From NCBI GenBank assembly GCA_905221605.1, contig CAJNDS010000507.1, forward strand, positions 17,501-81,500: a DNA stretch of 64,000 nt, given 5' to 3'. Position 1 is the first letter of the stretch. Each line of letters starts with the position of its first letter. This DNA comes from Symbiodinium natans. Its lineage: Eukaryota; Sar; Dinophyceae; Suessiales; Symbiodiniaceae. Shown one piece after another: positions 62,838 through 64,000 of this stretch. The notes below the pieces were generated by a model that was not told the DNA's origin, made no database searches, and worked only from the letters and a program-made list of their open reading frames with translations. The position numbers and the translations under genes were made by a program.

Positions 62838-63090
62838 GCCCTAAACCCTACAACATACACCCTAAACCCTAAACCCTGAACCCTGAACCCTGAACCCTGA
62901 ACCCTAAACCCTAAACCCCAAACCCCAAACCCTAAACCCTAAACCCTAAACCCTAAACCCTGAACCCTAACCCGAAACCCGAAACCCTAAACCCTAAACC
63001 CTAAACGCTAAACCCTGAACCCTGAACCCTGAACCCTGAACCCTGAACCCTGAACCCTGAACCCTAACCCGAGACCCGAAACCCTACAAA
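62838..63090 (-). repeat. CCCTAAA/CCCTGAA tract
   Basis: Two separate blocks of CCCTGAA (four and seven units) within one tract. Confidence 0.95.
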
Positions 63091-63194
63091 CCCACAAGCC
63101 GCCAACTGTGAAGGTGGGCGGGAAGCAGCTCCTCAAGAAAGTGGCGAACCAGGCCTCGCCAGATTGCAGGGTGGCTTATAGGGTTCTTAAGGGA

Positions 63195-63275
63195 GGGTTT
63201 AGGGTTTAGGGTTTAGGGTGTAGGGTTTAGGGTTTAGGGTTTAGGATTTAGGGTTTAGGGTTTAGGGTTTAGGGG
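63195..63275 (+). repeat. TTTAGGG tract
   Basis: About 11 units. Confidence 0.95.
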
Positions 63276-63890
63276 TACAATCTAGCAGTTTAGGATTTCG
63301 AGTTTTCTTGTTCCTAGGTTACGGCCTCGTGAAAAGCTAGAGCATGAGATGCTCTAACTCCCAGGGCCTAAGCCCCGAAGTGTCAAACCGACGTCCTGAA
63401 TCCTAAGCTCAGGGTTTAGGGTTTAGGGTTGAGGGTTGAGGGTTGAGGGTTTAGGGTTTAGGGTTTAGGGTTGAGGGTTTAGGGTTGAGCGTTAGTCTAC
63501 AACCCCTAAGTCCTAAATCCACAGCTATCCCAAGTCTCCTAAGCCCTCCTGCGAAATCCTGAATCCCGGAGACCCTGTGTCCCAAAGATGGCGTTGCAAG
63601 CTGGGTTTACGGTTTAGGGTTTAGGGTTTAGGCTTCAGGGTTTAGGGTTTAGGGTTTAGGGTTTAAGGGTTGGTGGGTTTTAGGGTAGATTTATCTTAAG
63701 GTGACGAAGAGCAGGACTGCCACCGGAAACCTGCGTAAACCCTAAACCCTACACCTTAAACCCTGACGTCGTTGCGCCCATCCAGGACCCCAAGCCTCCG
63801 CTCCAGGAGGCCTCGGAAGAGCCTCGGCCGTGTCTCGGCTCAACCCCTGAAACCTGAGCCCTAACCTGACAGCCCTCCTCCTGAACCCTA
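63276..63890. repeat. Spacers with G-type tracts
   Basis: G-type at 63412-63490 (with TTGAGGG block) and 63605-63670, short C-type at 63735-63765. No gene recognised. Confidence 0.8.
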
Positions 63891-64000
63891 AACCCTAAAC
63901 CCTAAACCCCAAACCCTAAATCCTACACCCTAAACCCTAACCGTAAACCCTCAGACCCTCAAACCCTCAAACCATCAAACCCTCAAACCCTCAAACCCTC
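63882..64000 (-). repeat. CCCTAAA then CCCTCAAA tract running off the window
   Basis: Canonical units change to CCCTCAAA octamers for the last 50 bp. Confidence 0.95.

Overview
This is eukaryotic nuclear DNA, most likely from a dinoflagellate or another alveolate. The main evidence is the repeat CCCTAAA/TTTAGGG (the Arabidopsis-type telomere unit, also found in dinoflagellates, chromerids and plants), which recurs in well over a hundred short tracts in both orientations. Supporting evidence is a GC-rich coding island with small GT-AG and possible GC-AG introns, remains of cellular RNA-dependent RNA polymerase (RDR) genes, and a LINE-like carboxyl terminus of a type I associate with dinoflagellate genomes. 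The assignment is inferred, not proven. There are no bacterial-style operons, and I recognised no rRNA or tRNA genes.

Layout. 1-2857 is a near-perfect duplicate of 6197-9055. It ends at a 100-N assembly gap (2858-2957), so a false or allelic duplication is likely. From 2958 to about 23.2 kb there are telomeric tracts alternating with 50-400 bp spacers, octamer (TTTTCGAC) arrays, a 1.4-kb CA-rich tract (16.4-17.8 kb) and small inverted-repeat elements. 23.2-27.5 kb is the largest non-telomeric island and holds the only gene-like locus of note: a frame-broken RDR copy (24.86-25.96 kb) followed by a second, divergent RDR module with an intact DLDGD motif (26.4-27.3 kb). 27.5-39.3 kb is telomeric mosaic again, with poly-G, CCCCCAAA and 31-bp minisatellite arrays near 29-30.4 kb. 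39.3-42.3 kb is a satellite of about 21 monomers with dimeric higher-order structure. 42.7-43.66 kb is the broken 3' end of a LINE-like element, abutting a telomeric tract. 44.65-46.57 kb is a roughly 0.59-kb tandem repeat. 52.9-54.3 kb is a tandem-repeat block bounded by inverted GTCACTTGTGCCC arrays. The remainder to 64 kb is telomeric mosaic with short spacers.

Many spacers are not random. Several encode short peptides that recur elsewhere in the window with synonymous changes (the QVGLD..GHA, DYV.G, WEV(V/I)GG..KGG and HHY His-rich families). This suggests they are shards of real exons embedded in telomeric sequence. Apart from the two RDR modules and the LINE terminus, no gene can be named, and no functional cooperation between genes can be claimed. 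In repeat entries, strand + means the tract reads TTTAGGG on the given strand and - means it reads CCCTAAA.
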